A stretch of 64,000 bases of DNA from CAZSXU01 sp964610505 (GCA_964610505.1 CAZSXU010000022.1:5697-69696); one strand, 5' to 3'. Counted from the first letter of the stretch, positions 1-9,369 are shown. Notes: generated by a model not told the origin, from the sequence alone. Translations and numbers: made by a program.

Positions 1-1
1 A

Positions 2-391
2 CACGTGCTCATCGTAGACGACGAGCCCGCCGTGCGCGAAGTCGGGTCCGAGCTCCTCGAGGAGCTGGGGTATGAGGTGCATACGGCGCCCGACGGCGCC
101 GAGGCCCTCGACCTGATCGAGAAACACAAGTCCGTGGACGTGGTGGTGCTGGATATGGTGATGCCGAGGCTCAACGGCGAGCAGACCTTCAATCGGCTTC
201 AGGACATGGATCCTTCCATCAAAGTGGTCATTTCGTCCGGCTACACGGAAGACGAAAAAGTCCGAGAGCTTCTGGAGCGGGGCGCGACGGCGTTCGTCCA
301 GAAACCCTACCGCGCGCAGACGATGGCCAGGGCCGTTCGGGAAGCGATGCGGTTGAGGTCCGTCTCCGCAACGGGGACCTCGACTCTCTGA
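2..391 (+). CDS. Response-regulator receiver domain, C-terminal end of a truncated gene
   Basis: The open frame enters from the left edge (codon 1 at base 2, His-Val-Leu-Ile-Val-Asp-Asp-Glu) and ends with TGA at 389-391. The whole visible product is one CheY-like receiver domain: the acidic DDE cluster at the start, the phospho-acceptor Asp in VVLDMVMP, the Ser of the ISSGY strand and the conserved Lys in VQKPY. The residues before the domain lie outside the window. A receiver at the extreme C terminus is typical of a hybrid sensor kinase, but a stand-alone CheY-like regulator starting at GTG (base 5) is also possible. The domain call is firm; which protein it belongs to is not known. Confidence 0.85.
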   Translation, partial: HVLIVDDEPAVREVGSELLEELGYEVHTAPDGAEALDLIEKHKSVDVVVLDMVMPRLNGEQTFNRLQDMDPSIKVVISSGYTEDEKVRELLERGATAFVQKPYRAQTMARAVREAMRLRSVSATGTSTL

Positions 392-465
392 GCAGCAACG
401 GAATCGAGCACAGGACTCGTTCGGGCAGCGGCTTGAATCTCGGCAAGGCGTCGGGCTCATCTACA

Positions 466-2133
466 CTATGGCTTGAACCTCGGCAAGGCACACGATGAAC
501 CGATCGCCGGCGGCGCCTCGCCTTCGGCCTTTGCCCGGCGCCACACCGCGAAATTCTCCTCCGAGACTCCCGCCCGACCGCGAAACGTCCACGAGCGCTC
601 CGCGTTGTAGGTCCAGCCGAGAGTTTCGGAATCCCCGCCGCCGTGGGTCGTGATGAGCAGGCGGTTCGAGACCATCCCGATGCCGGTCGCCTGATCGGCC
701 GCCCATTCCCGATCCCCGCGGTTGCAGTCGACGGGGACCCACCCGTAGTTGGGTAGATAGACCTCGGCCCATCGGTGGAAAGCTTCGTCCACGCTGGCGT
801 CGTCGCCCCGGACGGCGATCCCGGCCTCGTAGCGGGCCGGAAGCCCCGAGGCCCGGGCCAGGGCGATAAAGAGGAACGTATACTCGGAGCAGGATCCCGT
901 CCCGCGCTGGATCAGCGTCGTCGGGATGTCCCAGCCGCCCACCATCTCGTACTCCAGGGTTCGGATCACCCAGTTGAATATCTTGCGGGCGATCCAGTAG
1001 GGATTCTTCTCATCGCCCACCACGGAGCGGGCGGTCTCTTGAATCAAGGGGTCGTGGATGCGGTAACGGGTGCCGTCGATGAGGTACGCCTTCCGAACGT
1101 CCGCAGGGATGCTCTCCAGCCGGCCGACCTTCTCCGGAAAGATCACGTATCGCAGATCGGCCATCTTGGCGTGAGCCAGATACCCGACCTCCACGGTGCG
1201 CCCGGGCGCGATGTCCTCGAAGTGAAAGTGCGCCTGCCTGAGGCCCCAGCGGTCCGTGACGATTTCGAAAGTGTCCGGAAAGAAACTCGTGGGAGAGAGC
1301 AGGACCTGGTGCTCCAGGTCGTCCAACGGCCAGGCCACGTAGAAATCCATGGTTTGCAGTCGATCGGGCCCGTCGTTCCTGAGACGATTGGCAAAGGTCA
1401 CGTAGGACTCCCTCCAATCGAGAGCCACATAGGGATCCCCGTCTCGAACCGGAAGGGCGTCGATGGTCAACGTTTCGAAGTCTGCGACCCAGAGGCGCTC
1501 GTTCCCGTAGGCCAGCCCCGTTGGGAAAGGGCCCGGGGATTTGAGGACGACGATCACGGTGCCGTTGTCGGGCGTGATCATGTAGATCTCGTCTTTTAGA
1601 CGATCCGACACCCAGAGGTACGCGCCGTCGTGCGCCAGACCTCTGGGGTCCCGATGGGGCGAGGCGTAGTAGTTGAGGATGGTCCCGTCACCCGGAAGGA
1701 GCTCGTAGATGGTACGCTCGGTGCGGTCGGCCAGCCAGAGGGTCTTGCCGTCCGAAGCCAGCCCGGCCGGGCCCTCGCCCGGCGTCTCGTAGCTGGTGTG
1801 CACGATGCCCGTTCGGGGATCGATCTGGTAAATGCGCTTCGCCAGATCGTCGGACACGTAGAGATACCCGTCCGCCCAGGCGAGGCCCTGGGGCCGGAAT
1901 CCGGGCGCCTTCAGGCTGTCGCGAACGCTCCCGTCCGATGCGCTCAGCCGGTAGATCCATGCGCGCTCCCAATCCGCCATCCAGAGATCGCGGCCGTCCC
2001 ATGCGAGATCCGACGGCGTCGAGCAGCCCGTCTCAAACGAGAGAACGGGAGTTTCAGGCGAAGTCGCGAGGGCGGCGACCGCCCCCGCCAGGACCGCACA
2101 GGTGAGCATCGAAATCATGAGAAACCGTGTCAT
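466..2133 (-). CDS. Secreted beta-propeller plus transglutaminase-like protein
   Basis: A 555-residue exported protein. An N-terminal signal peptide (MTRFLMISMLTCAVLAGAVA) is followed by about five 41-residue repeats of the type GLAxDGxxLWVADxxxxxIYxL (residues about 25-235). These should fold as an NHL/SMP-like beta-propeller. After a linker comes a transglutaminase-like cysteine-protease core with Cys415 in GTGSCSEY, His453 in AFHRWAEVYLP and Asp469 in WVPVDCN, the complete papain-type triad. The start is ATG at 2133, which overlaps the stop of the preceding gene in an ATGA, so it is the last gene of a coupled three-gene operon. Extending the frame further upstream would only read antisense to the membrane gene. 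Substrate unknown; a role in cross-linking or cleaving envelope peptides or proteins is inference. Confidence 0.85.
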   Translation of the reverse strand: MTRFLMISMLTCAVLAGAVAALATSPETPVLSFETGCSTPSDLAWDGRDLWMADWERAWIYRLSASDGSVRDSLKAPGFRPQGLAWADGYLYVSDDLAKRIYQIDPRTGIVHTSYETPGEGPAGLASDGKTLWLADRTERTIYELLPGDGTILNYYASPHRDPRGLAHDGAYLWVSDRLKDEIYMITPDNGTVIVVLKSPGPFPTGLAYGNERLWVADFETLTIDALPVRDGDPYVALDWRESYVTFANRLRNDGPDRLQTMDFYVAWPLDDLEHQVLLSPTSFFPDTFEIVTDRWGLRQAHFHFEDIAPGRTVEVGYLAHAKMADLRYVIFPEKVGRLESIPADVRKAYLIDGTRYRIHDPLIQETARSVVGDEKNPYWIARKIFNWVIRTLEYEMVGGWDIPTTLIQRGTGSCSEYTFLFIALARASGLPARYEAGIAVRGDDASVDEAFHRWAEVYLPNYGWVPVDCNRGDREWAADQATGIGMVSNRLLITTHGGGDSETLGWTYNAERSWTFRGRAGVSEENFAVWRRAKAEGEAPPAIGSSCALPRFKP

Positions 2134-3815
2134 GGCACGCCTCCGGATTCGGATGGAGAAGTCATCCCTTGTTTCCGTTTCATGAACACGAGGTTCCCGA
2201 TCACGGCGTCCGACGTGTAGTGTTCCATGATCCAGTCGTAGATCGTCCGAGCGTAGACGGGGAACCGCCGCTCGACGTTGCCGTCGATGGCCATTTCCGT
2301 ATAGAGAATGACGCGCGTGTTCCCCGCGTCGACGTCTCGAATGAAGGCTTCTTCCTCCGCCTTCCCGAGAGAACGCCGAACGTGGGCGTAGCGAGTCGGA
2401 TTCGTGCGATCGAAGAGGAAGTACACGAGTTGGAACCCGGGAACGCTCAGGATGCAGTCGCCCGGCCGGGTGTTCTCGTCGAGATATGCACGGACGGCCT
2501 CGAGAAACGCCGCGCGCCTTTCGCCGACGACGAGAGGCGCGCGCTCCAGCCGGAGCGGCTCCGTCTGCCCGCGCACAAGCAGGGCCGAACCGGTATATTC
2601 CACGGATCGAATATAGAGTCCCTCGGCCCGCAGCGCGTGAAAGGATGAGGGTTTCCGAATCTGATCGCAGCCCCAGAGCAGCGGGCCGCCGATGTAGAGC
2701 ACGGGGAGAATGAACAGGACGGTCGCCAAAAGACCGCGAAACCGGGAGGCGGAAATCTTCGGCGAGAGGGACGAGAAGATGGAATACAGGCAGACGATCA
2801 GAAGCAGGTAGACCGGCTGGAGGCTCTGGTAGAGATGGGGAAAGTCCGAACGCCACAGGCTCTGGTTGAAACACCCCACGGACAGAATCAGCGCGCCTAG
2901 GAGAACACGGTCCGAGCGGTCGAAGGTCCGCCGCAACGCTCGCGTGATCGAGCGTCCCGCCGCGAGCAGAAACACGATCGGAGGCAGATAGAACAAGGAT
3001 TTCAGGAGGACGACCGGCGCGGCGTGCAACCGTCCATATTCCGTGACGGGCCAGAAGTTCGGGAACGGCAGCCGGTTCGTCCGATTGTCCCTCAGGCCTT
3101 CGACCAGCATGCCCCGAAACATGTCGCCGAGAGCTCCGGCGGCGGAAAACGCAATCAGCACGGGGGCCACCGGGAGGACGATGCCGAGGATGAATGCACC
3201 CGCTCGGCGGCGGAGGAAGCGCCATCGCCGAGACGGCTCCTCCGCCCGCGCGATCAGGACAACGATGGCCAGGATGCCGACGGCTCCGAATCCCGCGACG
3301 TCCTGGCGGAGAAGTGCAGTGACGCCCGTGAGAATCCCGATCCACAAACAAGATCTCGCGCCCGGATGATCGATCAGGTGGACCATGGCAAGAAGCAGGA
3401 GAAAGGCGGAGAAGGAGAAGGGTGTCTTGTGCCACGGCCCGGGGACAAGCGTAACCAGGACCGCCAGCAGCAATCCGAACGCACGGGAGCTGAGCCGCCT
3501 TCCGACCCAGTAGGCCATCCCGGTCTTGACGGCCAGCAACACGGCCCAGGCGGCGCGCACCACAAGGAGGTTCTTCCCAAACGCCAGAAACAGAAGGGCG
3601 AAGAGGTAGAATCGCCCGGGCGCGTAGGTGTGGTGGAAATCCCGGTAGATCACCTGACCCTGCAGAATGCGGGAAACTCCCTCGACCAGATACCCCTCGT
3701 CCTCCATGTACCCGTAGCGGGAGTAGCTCAGGAAATAGAACAGGCTTGCCGCCGCGGCCCCCAGGGCCAACAGCAGGTCCGTTCTGGTCAGGGCGCGGGT
3801 GGATTTCAGGATCAC
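2130..3815 (-). CDS. Polytopic membrane glycosyltransferase-like protein (GT-C type)
   Basis: About 561 residues with roughly ten hydrophobic helices in the first 420 residues and a soluble C-terminal portion. After the first helix comes a short acidic loop, YMEDEGYLVEG, matching the position and acidity of the catalytic loop in GT-C (ArnT/PMT-like) lipid-sugar-dependent transferases. A following YRDFHHTYAPG stretch resembles the same family. The likely start is GTG at 3815, which overlaps the upstream stop (GTGA). The longer open frame to 4058 lies antisense within the upstream gene and was not used. The function is predicted only as transfer of a sugar or other group from a polyprenyl carrier at the outer face of the inner membrane. 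Confidence 0.7.
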   Translation of the reverse strand: MILKSTRALTRTDLLLALGAAAASLFYFLSYSRYGYMEDEGYLVEGVSRILQGQVIYRDFHHTYAPGRFYLFALLFLAFGKNLLVVRAAWAVLLAVKTGMAYWVGRRLSSRAFGLLLAVLVTLVPGPWHKTPFSFSAFLLLLAMVHLIDHPGARSCLWIGILTGVTALLRQDVAGFGAVGILAIVVLIARAEEPSRRWRFLRRRAGAFILGIVLPVAPVLIAFSAAGALGDMFRGMLVEGLRDNRTNRLPFPNFWPVTEYGRLHAAPVVLLKSLFYLPPIVFLLAAGRSITRALRRTFDRSDRVLLGALILSVGCFNQSLWRSDFPHLYQSLQPVYLLLIVCLYSIFSSLSPKISASRFRGLLATVLFILPVLYIGGPLLWGCDQIRKPSSFHALRAEGLYIRSVEYTGSALLVRGQTEPLRLERAPLVVGERRAAFLEAVRAYLDENTRPGDCILSVPGFQLVYFLFDRTNPTRYAHVRRSLGKAEEEAFIRDVDAGNTRVILYTEMAIDGNVERRFPVYARTIYDWIMEHYTSDAVIGNLVFMKRKQGMTSPSESGGVP

Positions 3816-6232
3816 GCCGCCTCCGTCGGACGAGATGCTCGGGAATAGACAAGTCCCGCGACCGCAAGACCCAGCGCCACGAGGCTGACCGCCGCACCGA
3901 TTCGAAAAGACGCAGGGCGGTACGCAAAGCGCACCCGATGACGGCCGGCCGGGACCCAAACGGCGCGCTGAACGTGATTCGCGCGCCAGACGTTCACGGA
4001 ACGGCCGTCCACACCGGCGCTCCAGCCGGGATCGTACGTGTCGGCAAGAACGAGCCATGCGCCGGCTTCGCTCGTCGCTTCGAGCGCGACGCTGTTTGCG
4101 CGGTACTCCAGGATTCTCACGCTGCCGGATGCCGCGGTCGTGTCGGTGAATGCGGTCTCCGGCGCTCGCCCGTCGTGACCCTCGGGAGGCGTCAAATACA
4201 CGGTCTCGGCCGGGTCAAAACCGGGCGATGACAGCCGGCGGAGCAGCGCCTCGGTGCCGGAGGTCATCTCCGCCCTGGACACCAGAAACGCCCGCGGCAT
4301 GGCTCCCGGGTTAGGTACGGCGACCGCCGCCGGACGGCGTCCCGGGCCCATCTGCGGCTTCAGAAAGTAATCCACCGAAAGCATGTCGACCAGCGGAGAA
4401 TCGAGGGCCTCGGGGCGAGTCAGCGCCGTGATGCGTCGCCGGAGTGAAATGCCGGGTTGGATCCGTTCCATGATCTCCATGTAGTTGTCGAGCGTGAGTG
4501 CGTTGTACCCTTGCGCGTCGGAGATGCCATAGACCGAAGCCGTATTGGAGAACAGGATGTCGCTGCCGTAGCGCAGGATCCGGGCGGGTTCCGGTCCACG
4601 CCGGAGCTCGGTGGTGATGGGCGTGGGAGGGAACGCGTCCCCATGGGGCCGGGAGATGTTGAAGCGATAGCCGAAGGGGAAAAGATCCAGGAGAATCAGG
4701 ACCAGGACGCATCCCCGAAACAGGGATACGGGCAGGCGATTCCAGAGTCTGAGACCCACGACTCCGACTCCGGCTGCGAGCAGAATACCGCTACGCACCG
4801 CTCCCCCGCGAATCTCATCCCACCCCGCCGATGGATGGAGAGGAACCTGACTCCACAACCGGTAGAGGCGGTCGGGATCAAGATCCACGATGAGGTGGAC
4901 GGCCCAAAACAAGCCGGCCAGAGCCGCAAGGGGGATGAAGATCCGTTTCCCCGGAACATCTCCCTTCGCCCGCACCCTACCCAATGCGTCCGCGCCGAGG
5001 GCCGCAAGAATCCCGATCGAGAGCATGTAGAGGTAGATCATCCGGTCAATTCGAGAGAAGTTGAAGCCGGGCAACGCATAGGCGAGTCTGAGTAACGGAG
5101 TCCCCAGAACGGTGAGGAGCGTCACTCCCCCCACGGCAAGGAAGAACGGGGCGCCTCTGCGGCGCGTCCAGACTCCCACCCATGCCAGGAGAAGCGGCAG
5201 AATCCCCACGTAGCCCGTCGTGCTCACGTAGTTCTGCGAGAAGCATCCGTCTCCCCGCTTGAGCCCCGTGCTCCACACGGTTCCGTCCAGCGGGTTCCCG
5301 AGGAAGTCGGGCACGAGGTACTTCACCAGACTCAGGGGATGGTGAGCGCTGCTCAGAATGCTCTCGTACGGGAGAAATCGTCGGGAACAGTGCTGGATGA
5401 ACTCATAGGTGGGGAGAATCTGGACCATCACGAGGCATCCCGATAGGCCGATCCCTCCGACGACCCACAGAAGACCCTGCCGTCCCCCGCTCTCGTTGCG
5501 CTGCCGGGCCTCCCACGCCCGATAGAGGGAAAAGGCCGCCAGGAGGTAGCCGGCATGGAAGGCGATCTGGGGAAACCCCGCCAGTACGAGCAGCGCATAG
5601 GTGAAGGCCAGCCAGATTGCCCGCCGGAGTCCCGGACGCTGAAACAGGCGCTCGGTTCGCCAGAGAAGAGCGGGAACCCAGGCGGCGGTGGCTACGAAGG
5701 TCGGGTGGCCCACGCGGGTCACAAGAAAACCGCAGAGGACCGTCGTCACCGCTCCGGCAAACGATGGAAACACCGGGAGACCGCGAGCCCTCAAGAAAAG
5801 GAACATGCCCCACCCCGCCAGAACGAAGTGAAAGACGAGGTAGTACCCCATCGCGCGGAGCGGATCGACCAGGTACAGGGCGACGTTGACGGGATAGAAG
5901 ACGGCCGACTGGAAATTGGCGAGGAAGGGCGCCCCGCTGAAGTCGTAGGGATTCCAGAGAGGGATCTCGCCGGAGCGAATCGCGCGAGTGGCGAATGAGC
6001 GCCTCGGGAAGTAGGACTGAACGCAATCCGGATTCATGGACGGGCGCTCGATCTGTTCCGGAGTGGCGAGAGAGGACCAGGGGAGTTCGTGATACAGGTT
6101 GTAGGTGATGGAGACCTCGCCGAGGAACAGGATTTTCCAGAAGAAAACGACAGAGAGAAGGAGGAGAGCGGCAAGAGCAAGGAACTCAAGGCGCCGGGTG
6201 CCGAATCTCGACTGCGAAGAAGTAGGCATCAT
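3812..6232 (-). CDS. YfhO-family multi-pass membrane protein
   Basis: About 806 residues from the first of two tandem ATGs at 6232/6229; an in-frame extension to 6298 exists but lacks a better ribosome site. Features typical of the YfhO group are a first helix followed by the motif WNPYDFSGAPFLANFQSAVFY (cited here only for its key WNP and GxP residues), about 12 hydrophobic helices through residue 560, and a C-terminal beta-rich soluble region with a last helix. YfhO relatives act with lipid-linked sugars in glycosylation of teichoic or other envelope polymers. In this diderm context the acceptor is unknown. First gene of the coupled operon 6232-466. Confidence 0.75.
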   Translation of the reverse strand: MMPTSSQSRFGTRRLEFLALAALLLLSVVFFWKILFLGEVSITYNLYHELPWSSLATPEQIERPSMNPDCVQSYFPRRSFATRAIRSGEIPLWNPYDFSGAPFLANFQSAVFYPVNVALYLVDPLRAMGYYLVFHFVLAGWGMFLFLRARGLPVFPSFAGAVTTVLCGFLVTRVGHPTFVATAAWVPALLWRTERLFQRPGLRRAIWLAFTYALLVLAGFPQIAFHAGYLLAAFSLYRAWEARQRNESGGRQGLLWVVGGIGLSGCLVMVQILPTYEFIQHCSRRFLPYESILSSAHHPLSLVKYLVPDFLGNPLDGTVWSTGLKRGDGCFSQNYVSTTGYVGILPLLLAWVGVWTRRRGAPFFLAVGGVTLLTVLGTPLLRLAYALPGFNFSRIDRMIYLYMLSIGILAALGADALGRVRAKGDVPGKRIFIPLAALAGLFWAVHLIVDLDPDRLYRLWSQVPLHPSAGWDEIRGGAVRSGILLAAGVGVVGLRLWNRLPVSLFRGCVLVLILLDLFPFGYRFNISRPHGDAFPPTPITTELRRGPEPARILRYGSDILFSNTASVYGISDAQGYNALTLDNYMEIMERIQPGISLRRRITALTRPEALDSPLVDMLSVDYFLKPQMGPGRRPAAVAVPNPGAMPRAFLVSRAEMTSGTEALLRRLSSPGFDPAETVYLTPPEGHDGRAPETAFTDTTAASGSVRILEYRANSVALEATSEAGAWLVLADTYDPGWSAGVDGRSVNVWRANHVQRAVWVPAGRHRVRFAYRPASFRIGAAVSLVALGLAVAGLVYSRASRPTEAA

Positions 6233-6326
6233 GGTCGGGGACGGGCCCCCGCACCCATCCGGGTTCAGACCTCTGGCCGCACACGGCCGGGCAACCACGG
6301 GGAGTCGCCGGGTCCGGTTTCGTCGA

Positions 6327-7715
6327 CTACTGAATGTAGCCCAGGCTCTTCAGATTTTCCAGGGTTTCGGGATCGAGATCGGGTTCGCCCGTGCGGGCCT
6401 TGGTCTCGATGGCCTCGGCCCACCGAAGGTAGTACGTTTCCAGAGATTCGGCCCGGTCGGCGTGGATATCCGCAAGATTCTCGTTTTCACCGGGGTCCTT
6501 CTCGAGATCGTACAGCTCCCGCCGGAACCCGTCGTCCGTTTCGTTGAGGATCAGCTTCCATCGCTCCGTCCGCAGTCCGAAGATCGGAGGCGATTTCTTC
6601 GCCGGAGGATAGCTCAGGCAAATCGCGATCTTCGTGTCGGCGGGTTCCTCACCCCGCATCCACGGTCCCAGATCCTTGCCTTCCAGAGGGACGTCGGTGG
6701 GGATGCCGAGCATGCCGAGGACCGTGGGGCCGATATCAATGGACTGCACCAGATCGGGAATCACGGCCGGTTGACCCTCGGGAGGGCGGATGATGAGGGG
6801 AATGTGCATCGACGGTTCGTACAGCATGATGTCGTGTCCGAAATAGCGATGATGTTCGAACAGGACTTCGCCGTGATCCGACGTGAACACGATCAGGGTT
6901 CGATCGTAGATACCGAGATTCTTCATCTCCTCCAGGAGCCGCCCGACCTGTGCATCGGAGAAAGCCACCTCGCCGTCGTAGCGATCGCGCAACCCGGCGA
7001 CGTCCTCGGCGGACATCTCTCGAGTTCCCTGCCACACGTCCGTCAGTTCCCTGGTGGTCCACCGATGCTTCCCGCTCGAGTTCCCCGCAAAGCGGGCGAC
7101 ATACTCGGGCGGAGGGTCGTAGGGCTTGTGCGGGTGGAACCAGTGGACCCAGAGGAAGAAGGACTCCCCGTGATGTTCCCGGAGCCATGAGACGGCGGCC
7201 TCCGTTGTGGGGTCGTCCGCCTGTTCCTTGCGGTGTTGTCGTTCGTCCAGCGGCAGGCGGTGCGCCTCCCAGTAGGTCTCGAATCCCCTCGAGAGTCCGA
7301 ACTTGCGGTCCAGAACGTGATTGCTGACAAACGCCGCCGTCGTTTTCCCCGCCGCCCGGAGGATTCCGGCAAGGGTCTCGATGTCGGGATCCAGAGGGTA
7401 GGCATGTCCGAGCGAACCGTGAGACGGAGTGTAGCGCGACGTAAAGATCGAACAATGCGAAGGAAGGGTCAGCGGTGCCTGACAGAATGCGCTCTCGAAC
7501 CGCGTGCCCGACGCCGCCAGTTCGTCGATGTTGGGTGTCGTGGGTCTTCCGTAGCCGTAGCAGCCCAGCCGGTCCGCTCGGAGAGTATCGACGGTGATCA
7601 CAAGCAGATTGGTCGGGGGGCCGCCCTTGCGCCCGCACTGAATCCCGAGAAGAGCGGCGGCAACTCCCAGTGCCGCTGCGAGCGCTGCGGTTCGCCCATA
7701 GGGTCCTCGTCTCAT
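6327..7715 (-). CDS. Sulfatase-like hydrolase with Thr in place of the formylglycine residue
   Basis: 462 residues from ATG 7715. The codon before it (TTG) also opens the frame, but GGAA lies at proper distance from the ATG. A hydrophobic N-terminal segment ends in GIQC, a poor lipobox, so it is either an anchor or a signal peptide. The alkaline-phosphatase/sulfatase fold is clear: VITVDTLRADRLGCYGY (metal Asp43), the TLPSH motif at 83-87 where sulfatases have CxPxR, HWFHPHKPYDPP, and FTSDHGEVLFEHH (metal Asp/His). Because residue 83 is Thr, formylglycine cannot form, so true sulfatase chemistry is doubtful. The C terminus LKSLGYIQ is shared with the other two homologues in the window. Transcribed from its own predicted promoter at 7761-7789. 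Confidence 0.85.
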   Translation of the reverse strand: MRRGPYGRTAALAAALGVAAALLGIQCGRKGGPPTNLLVITVDTLRADRLGCYGYGRPTTPNIDELAASGTRFESAFCQAPLTLPSHCSIFTSRYTPSHGSLGHAYPLDPDIETLAGILRAAGKTTAAFVSNHVLDRKFGLSRGFETYWEAHRLPLDERQHRKEQADDPTTEAAVSWLREHHGESFFLWVHWFHPHKPYDPPPEYVARFAGNSSGKHRWTTRELTDVWQGTREMSAEDVAGLRDRYDGEVAFSDAQVGRLLEEMKNLGIYDRTLIVFTSDHGEVLFEHHRYFGHDIMLYEPSMHIPLIIRPPEGQPAVIPDLVQSIDIGPTVLGMLGIPTDVPLEGKDLGPWMRGEEPADTKIAICLSYPPAKKSPPIFGLRTERWKLILNETDDGFRRELYDLEKDPGENENLADIHADRAESLETYYLRWAEAIETKARTGEPDLDPETLENLKSLGYIQ

Positions 7716-7760
7716 CAACGGTTCCAGGAAGGGGTTTGAGAATCCCGCGTATCCGGCGAA

Positions 7761-7789
7761 ACGCTAGCACAGCCGCCGAATCCTGTCAA
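7761..7789 (-). promoter_or_regulatory. Predicted sigma-70 promoter of the sulfatase-like gene
   Basis: On the minus strand TTGACA (7789-7784) is followed after 17 bp by TAGCGT (7766-7761). The -35 box is perfect and the -10 box weak. It lies about 45 bp upstream of the ATG at 7715. Confidence 0.5.
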
Positions 7790-8018
7790 CACGGCGACGT
7801 GGCGGCCAACGCAAGATCCCGCAGCACCGGATGGTACGGATGAAGAAACAGGCGACCGGCCGGCGCGCTGCTCCTCCGTAGATACCGGTGTTCGGGAGCG
7901 AACCGCGACCGTCGAATTACGAATTCCGACCCTCCCCTTCATGAATGCCGCGCACAGGAACCGGCGACGCGGATTCCTTGCGCTTTGTGGCGCACGAGGG
8001 CGATTCCGTTGCGATTTC
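7790..8018. other. Intergenic region between divergent genes
   Basis: This is the middle of the 534-bp space between the minus-strand sulfatase-like gene and the plus-strand GGDEF regulator. Apart from the promoters at each side I see no gene, RNA or repeat in it. Confidence 0.5.
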
Positions 8019-8046
8019 TTGCCGTTCGTGGACATTTCCCTAAGCT
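8019..8046 (+). promoter_or_regulatory. Predicted promoter of the GGDEF response regulator
   Basis: TTGCCG (8019-8024), a 16-bp spacer ending in TTTCCC, then TAAGCT (8041-8046). Nearly the same bases occur at 9341-9369 ahead of the histidine kinase gene, which supports a common promoter or operator. Confidence 0.45.
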
Positions 8047-8249
8047 CCCCGGGTAGGGATGCCGATCGATGAAAAAAGGGTTTTGCGAGAGTGGTTGCGG
8101 CGATTGGATTCTCGGGCATTCGAGCCCCGAGACAACCCGGATGCATGCCTGTGCCGGAGAGTGGTCAGAAATCCCAGGGAAAGTCCCAGAACCGTCTCGG
8201 AAAGGGGATGCCGGTGGGCGGATTCGGTTCTCAGGAAAGCGCCGGAGTC

Positions 8250-9290
8250 ATGAGGAAGGCGCCTACGGGCGAGTTTGCGGGCAGGAAGATTCTGGTGATC
8301 GAGGACGAGCCCGCCATCCTGCGCGTGATCGGGCAGATTCTCTCCCTGAGGGGCTATCGAGTGATCGAGGCGGTCGACGGGAATGAGGGGCTGGAGCGGT
8401 CTCTCTCCGAAAAGCCGGACTTGATCCTCCTCGACGTGATGATGCCGGGAATGAGCGGCTTCGAGGTGTGCCGGATTCTGCGCGAAGACATGGCCACGGC
8501 CATGACTCCCGTGATCATGCTGACGGTCAAGTCCCATACCCAGGATCGAATCAAAGGGATGGAGTGCGGTGCGGACGACTACATCGTCAAGCCCTTCGAT
8601 GCGGATGAATTGCTGGTCAGAATCGAAGCGGCGTTGCGAAGAAAGGAGAGGGATCTGTACGCGAGTCCCCTCACGCGTCTGCCCGGTAACATCTCCATCG
8701 AGACCGAGCTGAAGCGGCGTATCGCCGCCGGTGAGCCCCTGGCCGTGATGGCTCTCGATATCGACAACTTCAAGGCGTATAACGACGAGTATGGGTATCA
8801 GAAGGGCGACGATGTCATTTCCATTGTCTCGATGCTGATCGTCCGGGTGGTGAGGGAAAAGGGAAACCGCGGAGACTTCGTCGGGCACATCGGGGGAGAT
8901 GATTTCATCGTCATCACGCGACCCGACACCGTCGATGAGACTGCCGAGCAGATCGTCGAGCATTTCGATCTTTTGATTCCTGAACACTACAGTCCCGAGG
9001 CGAGAGCGCGGGGGTACATCGAAGGGAAGGATCGCCATGGGCGTTTAGAACGATTTCCCCTGATGACATTCAGCGTGGTTGCGTTGACCAATGAGTGGCA
9101 GCCGATCGAGCATCCCGCGAAGGTGGCGGAAGTCCTGGCGGAACTTAAGAAAGCTGCAAAGGCCGAGCCCGGGAGCGTTTACATCAAGGACCGGCGGCGG
9201 ACTCCGGCTTCGGTCCATCACCTGCCCGTCGAACCGCCGTCTCCTGTGCCCACGAAGCCGGAAGGGGAGACATCGAGTGGATCCACGTAA
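8250..9290 (+). CDS. Response regulator with receiver and degenerate GGDEF domain
   Basis: 346 residues from ATG 8250, preceded by GGAAAG ten bases upstream; in-frame codons further upstream do not resemble the family. Residues 12-130 are a receiver domain with acidic pocket EDE (18-20), phospho-acceptor Asp62 in LLDVMMPG and Lys of VKPF. Residues about 145-315 resemble a GGDEF domain beginning SPLTRLPGN. The signature reads GGDDF (215-219) and part of the substrate-binding region is divergent, so diguanylate cyclase activity is uncertain. A Pro-rich tail follows. The neighbouring histidine kinase gene with the same promoter motif is a plausible partner. Cytoplasmic signalling protein. Confidence 0.85.
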   Translation: MRKAPTGEFAGRKILVIEDEPAILRVIGQILSLRGYRVIEAVDGNEGLERSLSEKPDLILLDVMMPGMSGFEVCRILREDMATAMTPVIMLTVKSHTQDRIKGMECGADDYIVKPFDADELLVRIEAALRRKERDLYASPLTRLPGNISIETELKRRIAAGEPLAVMALDIDNFKAYNDEYGYQKGDDVISIVSMLIVRVVREKGNRGDFVGHIGGDDFIVITRPDTVDETAEQIVEHFDLLIPEHYSPEARARGYIEGKDRHGRLERFPLMTFSVVALTNEWQPIEHPAKVAEVLAELKKAAKAEPGSVYIKDRRRTPASVHHLPVEPPSPVPTKPEGETSSGST

Positions 9291-9340
9291 CGGCGTGCCC
9301 GGAGGTGTCCGGCCTTTCTGAGTGCAGACGGTGAAAGGTG

Positions 9341-9369
9341 TTGCGGTTCGGGACCGCTTTCCCTAAAGT
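9341..9369 (+). promoter_or_regulatory. Predicted promoter of the histidine kinase gene
   Basis: TTGCGG (9341-9346), 17 bp, TAAAGT (9364-9369), about 45 bp before ATG 9415. Box and spacer sequences match the promoter at 8019-8046 closely, including GTTCG after the -35 box and TTTCCCTAA at the -10 box. Confidence 0.5.

Noticed and set aside
2134..3927. N-terminal extension of the transglutaminase frame to 1153 residues
   Set aside because: The extension lies in another frame of the membrane gene and has no signal peptide. The ATG at 2133 with a proper signal peptide and ATGA coupling is clearly better.
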